This document shows, piece by piece, positions 34,350 through 43,880 of a stretch of 64,000 nt of DNA. The notes under the pieces were generated by a model. That model saw only the letters and a program-made list of their open reading frames with translations. It had not been told where the DNA came from and did no database searches. The translations under genes and the position numbers were made by a program. The DNA lies in contig JAWKZS010000003.1 of assembly GCA_041395845.1 (NCBI GenBank), positions 186,001 through 250,000 of the forward strand, given 5' to 3'. Each line of letters begins with the position of its first letter. Positions within the stretch are counted from its first letter, which is position 1. The stretch is from Ch67 sp041395845. Lineage in GTDB: Bacteria > Pseudomonadota > Gammaproteobacteria > Pseudomonadales > Ketobacteraceae.

Positions 34350-34361
34350 TACTGTTTAAAT
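34333..34361 (+). promoter_or_regulatory. recA promoter
   Basis: TTGAAC (34333-34338) and TTAAAT (34356-34361) with a 17-base spacer. The -35 lies in the 3' end of pncC, and the -10 lies within the LexA box. Confidence 0.6.
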
Positions 34362-34369
34362 ATACAGTA
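34350..34369 (+). promoter_or_regulatory. LexA (SOS) operator of recA
   Basis: TACTGTTTAAATATACAGTA fits the gammaproteobacterial LexA consensus CTGT-N8-ACAG perfectly, with symmetric TA flanks. It overlaps the -10 of the recA promoter, so LexA binding would block transcription until DNA damage. Confidence 0.93.
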
Positions 34370-34404
34370 TTGGGTGACTGATAACAGACTGTGAGGAAAT
34401 CAGA

Positions 34405-35442
34405 ATGGATGACAACAGAAAAAAAGCGCTGAACGCGGCCCTGTCCCAGATTGAACGCCAGTTCGGCAAGGGTGCTGTAATGCGCATGGGCGATCAGCAA
34501 CAGCAGGCGATTCCTGCCATCTCAACCGGTTCGCTGGGTTTGGATATCGCGCTGGGCATTGGCGGTCTGCCGAAAGGCCGTATCGTCGAGATCTTCGGCC
34601 CTGAATCCTCTGGTAAGACTACCCTGACCCTGAGCGTGATCGCCGAAGCCCAGAAGCAGGGCCTGACCTGCGCGTTCGTCGATGCAGAGCATGCACTGGA
34701 TCCGCTCTATGCCGGCAAGTTGGGTGTGAAGGTGGAAGATCTGCTGGTGTCCCAGCCGGATACCGGCGAACAGGCACTGGAAATCACCGATATGCTGGTG
34801 CGCTCCAACGCGGTTGACGTGATCATTGTGGACTCGGTGGCGGCCCTGGTACCACGTGCGGAAATCGAAGGCGAAATGGGTGACAGTCATGTGGGTCTGC
34901 AGGCCCGTCTGATGTCGCAAGCGCTGCGTAAAATCACCGGTAGCGTGAAGCAGGCCAACTGTCTGGTGGTGTTCATCAACCAGATCCGTATGAAGATCGG
35001 GGTCATGTTCGGCAACCCGGAAACCACCACTGGTGGTAATGCGCTGAAATTTTATGCTTCGGTTCGTCTGGACATTCGCCGCACCGGTGCGGTGAAGCAG
35101 GGCGAAGAAGTGGTGGGTAACGAAACCCGCGTCAAAGTCGTCAAGAACAAGGTGTCGCCACCGTTCAAACAGGCCGATTTCCAGATTCTCTATGGCAAGG
35201 GCATTTACCGTATGGGTGAAGTGCTTGATCTGGGTGTGCTATGCGGATTGGTGGAAAAGTCCGGTGCCTGGTACGCCTACAAGGGTGACAAGATCGGTCA
35301 GGGCAAGGCCAATGCAGCCAAGTTCCTGGAAGACAATGCACCGATTGCCCAGGAAATCGAGCGCGAAATCCGCAACCAGATGCTGACATCCGGTGCGCAT
35401 CTGCCGTCTGCATCCGAAGAGGAAGTGCTCGAAGACGCCTGA
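34405..35442 (+). CDS. recA: Recombinase RecA
   Basis: RecA forms nucleoprotein filaments for homologous recombination and triggers LexA self-cleavage. The 345-residue protein has Walker A GPESSGKTTL (about 67-76), the MAW motif, Walker B VIIVDSVAAL, loop L1 and L2 (NQIRMKIGVMFGNPETTTGG), and the acidic C-terminus. GAGGA at 34393-34397 is the ribosome site. A perfect LexA box controls it. Unusually, recX does not follow: a terminator and about 10 kb separate the two genes. Confidence 0.99.
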   Translation: MDDNRKKALNAALSQIERQFGKGAVMRMGDQQQQAIPAISTGSLGLDIALGIGGLPKGRIVEIFGPESSGKTTLTLSVIAEAQKQGLTCAFVDAEHALDPLYAGKLGVKVEDLLVSQPDTGEQALEITDMLVRSNAVDVIIVDSVAALVPRAEIEGEMGDSHVGLQARLMSQALRKITGSVKQANCLVVFINQIRMKIGVMFGNPETTTGGNALKFYASVRLDIRRTGAVKQGEEVVGNETRVKVVKNKVSPPFKQADFQILYGKGIYRMGEVLDLGVLCGLVEKSGAWYAYKGDKIGQGKANAAKFLEDNAPIAQEIEREIRNQMLTSGAHLPSASEEEVLEDA

Positions 35443-35471
35443 TTGGTGCGCTTTAGCGATGCAGTACCAGC

Positions 35472-35508
35472 AAAAAGGGGAGCTACTTTGGGTAGCTCCC
35501 CTTTTTTG
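35472..35508. terminator. Bidirectional terminator between recA and the GGDEF gene
   Basis: AAAAAGGGGAGCTAC / GTAGCTCCCCTTTTT, a 15-bp perfect stem with a TTTGG loop, T-runs on both strands, between convergent genes. Confidence 0.93.
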
Positions 35509-35522
35509 CTGGTGCTGAGTTG

Positions 35523-36470
35523 TCAGTCCTGGGTTTGAGGCGGTTTGGACACCGCAGTCTGGTTTATTCCCTGGACCTGGTTGCGTCCGGCCTGTTTGGC
35601 CCGGTAGAGCATTTCATCGGCCTGAACCAGAAGCTCGGTAGGGGAACGCTGCGCTTCTGGCATTGCCGTCGCCAGTCCCAGGCTTATGGTGACAGATGCC
35701 CCCAACGGGGAGCGTGGATGGGGAATGGCCTGCTGCTCTACGTTCTGGCGCATGTTTTCTGCCAGTTGCAGTGCGTCCGTGTGGGCAATCCCCGGAAGAA
35801 TGGCGCAGAATTCTTCACCACCGTAACGGGCGATCGTGTCGGATGAGCGTCGGGTGGTGTTTTTCAGCACCTGGGCAATCTGTTTCAGGCACACATCACC
35901 CGCGGCATGGCCGAAGGTGTCGTTCAAGGGCTTGAAAAAATCGACATCGATCATGATCACGGACAGGGGAATGCCATTGCGCATGCATCGCCGCCACTCC
36001 TGTTCCAGCACTTCATCAAAGCGCCGGCGGTTTGCCAGTTCGGTCAGGCTGTCAATGGATACCAGCTGTTCCAGCATATCGGTTTTGATCTTGAGTAACA
36101 GCTGATTGCGAATCCGCGCCATCACAATGGGCAGGCTGAAGGGCTTGGTGATGTAGTCAACCGCACCCAGTTCCAGACCGCGAGCTTCATCTTCGTTGGA
36201 ATTCTTGCCGGTGATGAAAATGACAGGAATGTCCTTGGTGCCCAGCGTGGATTTCAGTTGCTCGCAAACCTGGTAGCCACTCATGTCGGGCATGGCGATA
36301 TCGAGAAGAATGAGATCAGGTTGATCGTCGCTACTGGCAATTCTCAGCGCATCAGCGCCGTTGGTGGCGGCCTTCACCCGATACCAGGGCGACAGGGCCT
36401 GAGACAGAACCTTGATGTTCAGCGGTTCGTCGTCCACTACCAGCACGGTTTGCTTGTTTTGAATGGACAT
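35523..36470 (-). CDS. Response regulator with GGDEF output (diguanylate cyclase)
   Basis: A 315-residue protein that should make cyclic di-GMP when phosphorylated. The REC domain (about residues 8-122) has LVVDDEP, the phosphoacceptor Asp in LILLDIAMPDMSG and the Lys in ITKPF. The GGDEF domain (about 135-300) has DSLTELANRR, IDVDFFKPLND and the active-site RYGGEEF. The RSSD five residues before GGEEF is an inhibitory I-site. I chose the ATG at 36470; a GTG four codons upstream is in frame. It is divergent from the giant hybrid kinase, a likely phospho-donor, with about 118 bases between starts. Confidence 0.93.
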   Translation of the reverse strand: MSIQNKQTVLVVDDEPLNIKVLSQALSPWYRVKAATNGADALRIASSDDQPDLILLDIAMPDMSGYQVCEQLKSTLGTKDIPVIFITGKNSNEDEARGLELGAVDYITKPFSLPIVMARIRNQLLLKIKTDMLEQLVSIDSLTELANRRRFDEVLEQEWRRCMRNGIPLSVIMIDVDFFKPLNDTFGHAAGDVCLKQIAQVLKNTTRRSSDTIARYGGEEFCAILPGIAHTDALQLAENMRQNVEQQAIPHPRSPLGASVTISLGLATAMPEAQRSPTELLVQADEMLYRAKQAGRNQVQGINQTAVSKPPQTQD

Positions 36471-36587
36471 AGCACTATTCACACAAAATGCTTCTAATCA
36501 ATCTAGTCTAATCCTTGCTCACGTCAACAGGTTGACACATAAAAAGAATGCTAGGCTGAACAGGAGGATAAGTCGCTGCAGCAGGAT

Positions 36588-39500
36588 ATGATTTCAGGCA
36601 CCTACCGGATTATTTTCGCGTGCGTTTTGGCGCTGTCGCTGCTGGCAGGGGTATTTCTGTACCTGAGTGAGCGTGCGGCCCGGCAGTATGATGTTCAGCT
36701 GGTCAGCCAGATGAAAATCAGTCGGGAACAGGTATTGGCGGGGCTGGGGGATTGGGTAGCCGCCAAACAGCAATACCTCGAAAATTGGTCACAAAATCCG
36801 CTACTGCTGACCGGTGTCCAGCAACTCCCACTGGATGCCCACTACCAGCTTGATGACAGGCTGGCCGACGCGCTCAATCTGACCAGTCTATTGATGGGGT
36901 TGCTGCATAACCGCGATCATCTGGGTTTTGCAGTCATCAATCAGGATGGCGTCAATCTGATCGCCTCGGAACCGTCCCTGATTGGCCAGATGAATCCGTC
37001 ATCACTGCGGCCCGGGTTGCTGGCGCAACTGAATTCCGGTAATTCGGCATTCTATTTTTCTGCACTGGCATCGCCAGCCGAATTCGCTCTGGAGCGGCCG
37101 TACACTGGTTCGCTTCATGTCATCCAACCGGTGATGTTGGATGGGGAGGTACACGCGGGCCTCGTGCTGGATGTGGCATTGTCCGCAGAATTCTCCCGTC
37201 TGCTGCGGGTGAACACGATCTGGCAGAAGAGTCTTATCTACGCGTTTGATCATCGCGGCATGGTGCTGTCCCGTTCGTCTCTGATCACGGATGGTCAGAT
37301 GCTGACCCTGGCGTCTGAGTCCGTGCTGAAGTCGCTTGCGCCCGGTCCGGATCTGACAGTCTTCAGTGGAAGTAATGACGGCTTCGTGGGATTGTCGGGA
37401 AGCCGGGTGGCGGGCGTGTGGGGCTGGTATGAACCGCTGGGTCTGGGAATAGCCCTGGAAGTCGACTACGACGAAGCCCACAGCTTTGTTGGGCATTACC
37501 GCACCAGTGCGGTTATCTTTGGTGTGTTGACCGCGATCGCTGTGTTGCTGCTTGGCGTTCTGCTGATTCGTAATCGGCTCCGGCAGGGAATCCTGCTGGG
37601 CCAGATCCACGGGCTCGCCGACAGTCGGCAGGCCCTTATCTTTGTTACTGATCGCCAGCAGCGGATTGTTCGGGCCGGCCATTGCGCCGAGCAGCTGTTG
37701 GGGCGCCTGCAGGTCAGCGGCAAGCGTTATCGTGACCTTATTCCGGTAGATGTTGCTGATCGCTGGACCGATCAGGAAATCTCGGTGTGTGAAGAAGGGC
37801 AGATTCAGCAATCAATCGAATCACTGACCATTGACGGTGAGCGTCGCTGGTATCGGCTGGAGCGGCATCCCTGGTATGACCATCGTCGCATCATCCAAGG
37901 TGTCATTACCGTCGCCTGGGACATGACGGAGCATCACAAAACCGAGGAAGCATTGCTGGAATACCAGCACCGAGTGGATGATATCGTGCTGCGGCAGACC
38001 CGCGAGGTGGAACAGGAACGGCAGCGCCTGCTCGCCATCATCAACGGCTGTGCCGATGCGCTGGTCACCATCGACGGACACGGCACCATTTGCGCCATTA
38101 ACCCGGCAGCGGAACAGTTGTTTGGCTATGGTGCCCACGAGTTGACGGGCACCAATGTCGCGCGCCTGATGGAAGAATCCGTTGGCCTTCAACATCACCA
38201 TTTTCTCGAAAAGAATGCTGCATCTGATCATGACAGAGTTGTCGTCGGACGCTGGCGGAAGCTGTTCGCCCGGCATCGCGATGGCCACATGATTCCCGTC
38301 GAGATCATGGTGGGACGCACCTATATCAACGATGTGCTGCATTATGTGGGTGTCGTACGCGATCTTGTGGGTCGTCAGCATCAGGAGAAACTGCGGGATA
38401 TTTTTTTCGAACACTCCCATGATGCGTTCATGGTCTTGCAGAATGACCAGATTATCGAATGCAACATGACGGCGATCCGTTTGCTGGGGTTATCGGCCAA
38501 ACCGGATTTGCTGGGCAGCACCCTGCTGGATCTGTCGCCGGCGTTACAGCCGGACGGCTCCCCGTCGGGGGAAAAGTATGCTCGGCTTATACAGTTTGCG
38601 GACGATCGTGGTGGCAGCCGCTTCGATTGGCGAGTTCGCAGGAGCGACGGCAGCCCCTTGCTGGTAGAAGTGAATCTCACGCCCCACACGGTTGAAGGCA
38701 AGCGCCAAACGCTGGTTGTCCTTCACGATATCAGCGATCGCATCGCGACCCAGAACGCTATCCGGCGGAGCGAGCAACGCATTCGCGACATTATGGACAG
38801 TGCGCAGCAGCTGATGTGTCTGCTCAATCCCGATGGAACATTGCTGGAAGCGAATCGTGCGACCTTTCGCCTGTTTAATGTCGATGTGGAGCGCGTGCTG
38901 GGGCGCAAACTCTGGGATGCGCCCTGGTGGCAGGGGGATCGTGAAATCCGCTCCCGGCTGCGTGAACACGTCATCAATGCCAGCAACAGCGATGATGTCC
39001 GGTTCAGTCTCGCGATTGATACTGCCGCTGGTCAGACGCGGCATCTGGATTTTGCCCTCACCCCGATCCTGCAGGATGAGCGGGTTGAGCTCGTTGTGCT
39101 GGAAGGCTATGACGTCACGGAAATGCACGCAGCGCGGGAAGCAGAATTCCTTGCACGTCAGGAAGCCGAGGCTGCCAGCAAGGCCAAGGGAGAATTTCTG
39201 GCGCGCATGAGCCACGAAATCCGCACGCCGCTGAACGCAGTGGTTGGCCTGATCCGCTTGTGCCTGAATACCACCCTGACAGAACGGCAACGTCAGTACC
39301 TGACCTCCGTTGACAGTGCTGCCAATTCATTACTGGGCATTGTGAATGACATTCTGGATTTCTCGAAAATCGAAGCCGGAAAGCTGGAACTTGAACTGAT
39401 TCCGTTCAGCCTGCGTGAAGTGCTGACCAATGTGGGTGCCGTAATAGGACTGAAAGCCCAGGAAAAGCAGCTGGAATTCGTTATCAATGACGTTGACATG

Positions 39501-41390
39501 CCGGACCAGGTGGTTGGTGATCCATTGCGCTTGCAGCAGGTCCTGATCAACCTTTGTAATAATGCCGTCAAATTCACCGATCACGGGCATGTCGAACTGG
39601 AAATCACACCCATCAGCCGAACGCCGCGACAGATTCGCCTGAAGTTTCAGGTGCGTGATACTGGTATCGGCATGACGGACGAACAGCGGGACAAGCTGTT
39701 TGAGTCGTTTTCGCAGGCCGATGCGTCCATCAGCCGCAAGTACGGTGGTACCGGTCTGGGGCTTACGATCTGCCGTCAGCTGGTGAACGCGATGGGCGGG
39801 GATATTCAGGTCAGCAGCGAGCCCGGTGCCGGCAGTGAGTTCAGTTTTGAATTGCCCTTCCAGTGCGATGAGAAAGCCCAACCGTTGGTGGCGGCGAACA
39901 ACCGACAGGCCCGAATGTCGCGTCGAATTCTGGTCGTCGATGACAATCCGGTGTGCTGGAAAATCGAAGAGCGTATTCTGCAAAAGGCGGGCTATGCCGT
40001 CATGGTTGCCGAATCCGGCGAGCAGGCCATTCAGATGTTGACCGACAAGACCAGTCCTGTCGATCTGGTGGTACTGGATTGGGATCTGCGTGACATGAAT
40101 GGCCTTGACGTGATGCGCGGAGCAGAATCGCGCGGCGCCAGTGTGCCGCCGGTGGTGCTGGTCACAGCCTATGGCCAGGAAGATATCCACAAGGAAACCG
40201 ATTATGCACCGCAGGGATTTCTCTCCAAGCCCATCAGTTCAGACGACCTGCTGGAAGCGGTGGATCGCATCCTGTTGTCAGCGGTGTTGGAACGGGCTGA
40301 TAGCCTTGATGAACTGATTGCTCCGGTGCCTGCTCCAGCGGACAAACCCCGACTGTTGCTGGTGGAAGACAACGAGATCAATCGCTTTCTGGTACAAGAG
40401 AATCTTGTTGCGCTTGGCCTGCAGCTCGATATGGCGGAAAACGGTGAGATTGGTCTCGCCCAGATCATGCAGCAGCAGTACGACCTGGTGCTGATGGATC
40501 TGCAGATGCCCGTCATGGACGGATTGCAATGCTGTCAAAAGATCCGGGAACGTTTCAGTGCGCAGCAGTTGCCCGTTATCGCCATGACTGCAAACGCCTT
40601 TGCTCGCGAGCGTGAGCTTGCCACCAAGGCCGGCATGAATGCCTTTATTACCAAGCCTTTTGAAACGGCCGAGCTCATTCAGATCATCGTTGCGCACTTG
40701 CCGGCCAGATTTGCGGACTGGAAGCGCTGGGTTCGTGTGCGTACAGCGGAAAAACCGGTGTGGGATGTCGCTATCGGCAACGTGCCGGGCATCGATCTTG
40801 AGGCGGCGCTGGCACGCATTCACCATAATGTGCGCGTCTATCGCAGCCTGCTGGAAGACTATGTAGATCAGTTTGGTCAGGCAGGCACAGCCCTCGAGCT
40901 GATGCTTGAACAGGGAGATCGCGCGGCCTGCCAGGCCCTGGCCCACAAGCTCAAGGGCGTTGCCGGTAACCTTGGTTTCGAGGCCGTGCACCGCATCGCC
41001 GCCGCTATCGAAGCCGGCGTTGCCCACGATGATCTGGCATCAATAGCAGCGCAGAACACTGCACTGAAGCGGGAAAACCAGCAGGTGCTGGCCAGCATCG
41101 AACACCTGCAAACCCGGCTGGTGGAGCCGGCAGAACCCCCCAATGTGGCGCTTCCGGAGTCCGGCGCTGCTTCACTGGCCTGGCTGGCAGACCTGCGTCG
41201 ACGCCTGGAACTCAGCGAAGTCATTGACGATACGGATATCCAGCGCCTGCGCCATGTCCTAAAGGGCCAACTGGGTGCAGCCGCGTTGTCTGAACTCGGT
41301 CATTGCATTGAAAACTTTGACTATGTTCGGGCGTTGCAGCTGCTGGAACCCCTTGATCTGACGCAAGTACTGGAAAAATCTGCCGATTAG
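36588..41390 (+). CDS. Hybrid sensor histidine kinase with four PAS, two REC and one HPt domain
   Basis: A 1600-residue membrane sensor that passes phosphate through a His-Asp-His relay. It has TM1 (about 7-27), a periplasmic sensor region of about 280 residues, TM2 (about 306-328), four PAS-like domains beginning near 340, 478, 603 and 732, a HisKA domain with His876 in MSHEIRTPLNAV, an HATPase with DPLRLQQVLINLCNNAVKF, REC1 (phosphoacceptor Asp1164), REC2 (Asp1304 in LVLMDLQMPVMDG) and a C-terminal HPt (His1453 in AHKLKGVAGN). The layout resembles BarA/GacS-type and RetS/LadS-type kinases but with more PAS domains. The signal is unknown. The divergent REC-GGDEF gene is the obvious candidate partner. 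Confidence 0.93.
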   Translation: MISGTYRIIFACVLALSLLAGVFLYLSERAARQYDVQLVSQMKISREQVLAGLGDWVAAKQQYLENWSQNPLLLTGVQQLPLDAHYQLDDRLADALNLTSLLMGLLHNRDHLGFAVINQDGVNLIASEPSLIGQMNPSSLRPGLLAQLNSGNSAFYFSALASPAEFALERPYTGSLHVIQPVMLDGEVHAGLVLDVALSAEFSRLLRVNTIWQKSLIYAFDHRGMVLSRSSLITDGQMLTLASESVLKSLAPGPDLTVFSGSNDGFVGLSGSRVAGVWGWYEPLGLGIALEVDYDEAHSFVGHYRTSAVIFGVLTAIAVLLLGVLLIRNRLRQGILLGQIHGLADSRQALIFVTDRQQRIVRAGHCAEQLLGRLQVSGKRYRDLIPVDVADRWTDQEISVCEEGQIQQSIESLTIDGERRWYRLERHPWYDHRRIIQGVITVAWDMTEHHKTEEALLEYQHRVDDIVLRQTREVEQERQRLLAIINGCADALVTIDGHGTICAINPAAEQLFGYGAHELTGTNVARLMEESVGLQHHHFLEKNAASDHDRVVVGRWRKLFARHRDGHMIPVEIMVGRTYINDVLHYVGVVRDLVGRQHQEKLRDIFFEHSHDAFMVLQNDQIIECNMTAIRLLGLSAKPDLLGSTLLDLSPALQPDGSPSGEKYARLIQFADDRGGSRFDWRVRRSDGSPLLVEVNLTPHTVEGKRQTLVVLHDISDRIATQNAIRRSEQRIRDIMDSAQQLMCLLNPDGTLLEANRATFRLFNVDVERVLGRKLWDAPWWQGDREIRSRLREHVINASNSDDVRFSLAIDTAAGQTRHLDFALTPILQDERVELVVLEGYDVTEMHAAREAEFLARQEAEAASKAKGEFLARMSHEIRTPLNAVVGLIRLCLNTTLTERQRQYLTSVDSAANSLLGIVNDILDFSKIEAGKLELELIPFSLREVLTNVGAVIGLKAQEKQLEFVINDVDMPDQVVGDPLRLQQVLINLCNNAVKFTDHGHVELEITPISRTPRQIRLKFQVRDTGIGMTDEQRDKLFESFSQADASISRKYGGTGLGLTICRQLVNAMGGDIQVSSEPGAGSEFSFELPFQCDEKAQPLVAANNRQARMSRRILVVDDNPVCWKIEERILQKAGYAVMVAESGEQAIQMLTDKTSPVDLVVLDWDLRDMNGLDVMRGAESRGASVPPVVLVTAYGQEDIHKETDYAPQGFLSKPISSDDLLEAVDRILLSAVLERADSLDELIAPVPAPADKPRLLLVEDNEINRFLVQENLVALGLQLDMAENGEIGLAQIMQQQYDLVLMDLQMPVMDGLQCCQKIRERFSAQQLPVIAMTANAFARERELATKAGMNAFITKPFETAELIQIIVAHLPARFADWKRWVRVRTAEKPVWDVAIGNVPGIDLEAALARIHHNVRVYRSLLEDYVDQFGQAGTALELMLEQGDRAACQALAHKLKGVAGNLGFEAVHRIAAAIEAGVAHDDLASIAAQNTALKRENQQVLASIEHLQTRLVEPAEPPNVALPESGAASLAWLADLRRRLELSEVIDDTDIQRLRHVLKGQLGAAALSELGHCIENFDYVRALQLLEPLDLTQVLEKSAD

Positions 41391-41405
41391 CCCCCAAAAG
41401 ACTTG

Positions 41406-41447
41406 TTGATATACGTCAACTCGATTCCTTTTCCGTTCAGAGATAAT
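41406..41447 (+). promoter_or_regulatory. Anr/FNR-dependent class II promoter of hemN
   Basis: TTGATATACGTCAA (41406-41419) matches the FNR/Anr box TTGAT-N4-ATCAA with one change. A GATAAT -10 (41442-41447) lies at the distance that puts the box centre near -41.5, the classic activating position. Confidence 0.8.
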
Positions 41448-41514
41448 CCTCCTCAATATCCGACAAGCAGGCGAGGGATGCCCCTCACTGCCTGGACCAA
41501 CACAGGAATCCCGT

Positions 41515-42924
41515 ATGTATCTCGTGAAAGGTGGAACGCAACGTGAGTCGCTCTGGAATAGCGATTTCATTCGTGAGCACGATGTTCCCGGGCCGCGTTA
41601 TACCTCTTATCCGACGGCGCTGCAGTTTCATGAAGAGTTCTTCCAGCAGGACTATCTGGATGCTGTTGCCCGCAGCAACGCCTCCAAAAAGCCGTTGTCG
41701 ATCTATGTGCACCTGCCGTTCTGTGCATCGCTTTGCTATTACTGCGCCTGCAACAAGGTCATTACCCAGAGCGAAGAGAAGAAGCGGGTTTACCTTGATC
41801 ACCTGATCATGGAGATCAAGCAGAAAGCCGCAGAATTTGGTACCTCGCGTCCGATCTATCAGATGCACTGGGGTGGTGGAACGCCCACCTACTATGGTGA
41901 CGCCGAATTGACCGAGCTGTGGTATCAGATCGGCCGGCATTTCCATCTGGTGGATTCTGATCGGGGTGAGTACTCCATCGAAATTGACCCTCGCACCATC
42001 AACGCCGACAAGCTGGGCTTGCTCAAAGGGCTTGGATTCAACCGGATCAGTCTGGGTATCCAGGATTTTGATCCCAGGGTTCAGGAAGCCATCAACCGGG
42101 TACAGTCCACCGCTCAGGTCATTGAGCTGATGGAGGCGGCGCGCAGCTATCAGTACCGCTCGGTGAACTTTGATCTGATATACGGCCTGCCTTACCAGAC
42201 GGTCGCCTCAGTGGCGGAAACTATTGAGCAGGTCATCCAGATGGCGCCGGACCGGATCTCGCTGTTCAATTACGCCCATTTGCCCGAACGCTTCAAGTCG
42301 CAGGGGCTGCTGCCGGAAGAGGCGTTGCCGTCCCCCGATGAAAAGCTGGCAATCCTGTGTTCTGCGTCCAACCAGCTTATCGAAGCCGGCTACGTCTATA
42401 TCGGCATGGATCATTTTGCCAAGCCTGACGACGAACTGGCGGTGGCCTACCGGAAGGGTCAGCTGCATCGCAATTTCCAGGGCTACACCACCTACAAGGA
42501 AGCCGACCTGATCGGCATGGGTGTCTCGGCCATCAGCCAGATAGACAACGTGTATTGCCAGAACAACCGCTCGATCACCCAGTACCAGGAATGCCTCGAC
42601 GACAACCAGTCGCCGATCATGGCCGGCATTCATTTGACGAACGATGACCTGATACGGCGTGCGGTCATTATGTCATTCCTGTGCCAGAACGGGCTCGATC
42701 CAGAACTGATCAGTGTGGCCTATGGGATTGATTTTAAGAAGTATTTTGCCGCCGAGGCAGAGATTCTGGTGCGCTATGTGGAGCAGGGCCTGCTGGATTG
42801 GGATGGTAAACGCTACTCGGTGACGGATCGTGGCCGTTTGGTAGTACGCAAAATCTGCATGGCTTTTGATATTTACCTGCCGGCTCATCTCAAGCAGGGG
42901 CGTCGTTTTTCACGCGTGTTGTAA
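41515..42924 (+). CDS. hemN: Oxygen-independent coproporphyrinogen III oxidase
   Basis: HemN decarboxylates coproporphyrinogen III to protoporphyrinogen IX without oxygen, using radical SAM chemistry in anaerobic haem synthesis. The 469-residue protein (E. coli 457) has PGPRYTSYPTA near the N-terminus, the CxxxCxxC motif (Cys70, Cys74, Cys77) with the additional Cys79, the SAM-binding HWGGGTPTY, and SLGIQDFDPRVQ. Upstream is an Anr-type promoter and the next gene is anr itself, as in Pseudomonas. An aerobic hemF is not in the window; the hemH ferrochelatase is. Confidence 0.97.
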   Translation: MYLVKGGTQRESLWNSDFIREHDVPGPRYTSYPTALQFHEEFFQQDYLDAVARSNASKKPLSIYVHLPFCASLCYYCACNKVITQSEEKKRVYLDHLIMEIKQKAAEFGTSRPIYQMHWGGGTPTYYGDAELTELWYQIGRHFHLVDSDRGEYSIEIDPRTINADKLGLLKGLGFNRISLGIQDFDPRVQEAINRVQSTAQVIELMEAARSYQYRSVNFDLIYGLPYQTVASVAETIEQVIQMAPDRISLFNYAHLPERFKSQGLLPEEALPSPDEKLAILCSASNQLIEAGYVYIGMDHFAKPDDELAVAYRKGQLHRNFQGYTTYKEADLIGMGVSAISQIDNVYCQNNRSITQYQECLDDNQSPIMAGIHLTNDDLIRRAVIMSFLCQNGLDPELISVAYGIDFKKYFAAEAEILVRYVEQGLLDWDGKRYSVTDRGRLVVRKICMAFDIYLPAHLKQGRRFSRVL

Positions 42925-43057
42925 ATCAATCGCATTCATTCTCGGGGCCTTTCAATTCAGGTTGTTAGGCTTTTTGCTTGTTTAGCAAATTGAAAACGCC
43001 CGTGGTACTATCTGACCCGATTCTGTGCAATTTGAACAAATCCGGGACAGCTAAACC

Positions 43058-43822
43058 ATGTCATCTGACACCGACTGCAAAAACCGGGTACCCACGCGGA
43101 CCCTGAACGTTTCCTGCACTGATTGCAGCCTCAATCCAATCTGTTTACCAGTTGCAGTAAAAGAAAAAGAACTCGACGAACTGGACAGCATCATCAAACG
43201 CAGCCGCCCGATGAAAAAGGGTGAGCATCTGTTCCGCGCCAGTGATCCCTTTGCCTCCATCTACGCAGTGCGTAGCGGCACCATCAAAACCTATTCCGTG
43301 ACAGAAGACGGCGAAGAACAGGTCACCGGATTTTATCTGCCGGGTGAAGTGCTGGGTATTGATGGGATCAGCACCAACTTCCACTCGAATTCCGCCAAGG
43401 CGCTCGAAACGGCTGCGGTCTGTGAAATTCCTTTTGAGAAGCTCGAATACCTGTCCGCGAAAATTCCGACCCTGCAGCGCCATTTCTTCCAGCTGATGAG
43501 TCGCGAAATCCAGGCCGATCAGCAACTTATCATGCTGCTCAGCAAGAAAAGTGCGGAAGAACGCATCGCCTCTTTGCTGTTAAGCATTTCCACTCGTCAC
43601 GCCAAGCGCGGGCTTTCCGCCAACCGTTTCCGTTTGCCCATGTCACGCAACGATATTGGCAACTTTTTGGGTTTGGCGGTAGAAACCGTCAGTCGCGTAT
43701 TCACCCGCCTGCAAAAGCAGGATGTGATCTACGTCGATGGCAAGGAAGTGGAAATCCTCGAAATGCAGGCGCTCTGCCACATGTCCAATGGCATGGACAG
43801 CGACGATTTGAAAACGGCCTGA
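43058..43822 (+). CDS. anr: FNR-type oxygen-sensing transcription regulator Anr
   Basis: A CRP/FNR family regulator whose 4Fe-4S cluster is lost in oxygen. The 254-residue protein has the four cluster ligands Cys20, Cys23, Cys29 and Cys122 at exactly the E. coli FNR positions, a cyclic-nucleotide-type beta-roll, a dimerisation helix and a winged helix with LPMSRNDIGNFLGLAVETVS, where the Glu-x-x-Ser-Arg reads TTGAT half sites. Boxes of that type lie upstream of hemN, hsp20 and the coiled-coil gene nearby. A TACTAT -10 candidate (43006-43011) precedes it. It ends at a bidirectional terminator. Confidence 0.96.
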   Translation: MSSDTDCKNRVPTRTLNVSCTDCSLNPICLPVAVKEKELDELDSIIKRSRPMKKGEHLFRASDPFASIYAVRSGTIKTYSVTEDGEEQVTGFYLPGEVLGIDGISTNFHSNSAKALETAAVCEIPFEKLEYLSAKIPTLQRHFFQLMSREIQADQQLIMLLSKKSAEERIASLLLSISTRHAKRGLSANRFRLPMSRNDIGNFLGLAVETVSRVFTRLQKQDVIYVDGKEVEILEMQALCHMSNGMDSDDLKTA

Positions 43823-43842
43823 ACCATATCACGACGTAAAAC

Positions 43843-43874
43843 AAAAAGGCGCAGCGAACACTGCGCCTTTTTTG
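43843..43874. terminator. Bidirectional terminator between anr and hsp20
   Basis: AAAAAGGCGCAG / CTGCGCCTTTTT, a 12-bp stem with a CGAACA loop, between convergent genes. Confidence 0.9.
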
Positions 43875-43880
43875 TTTTGG

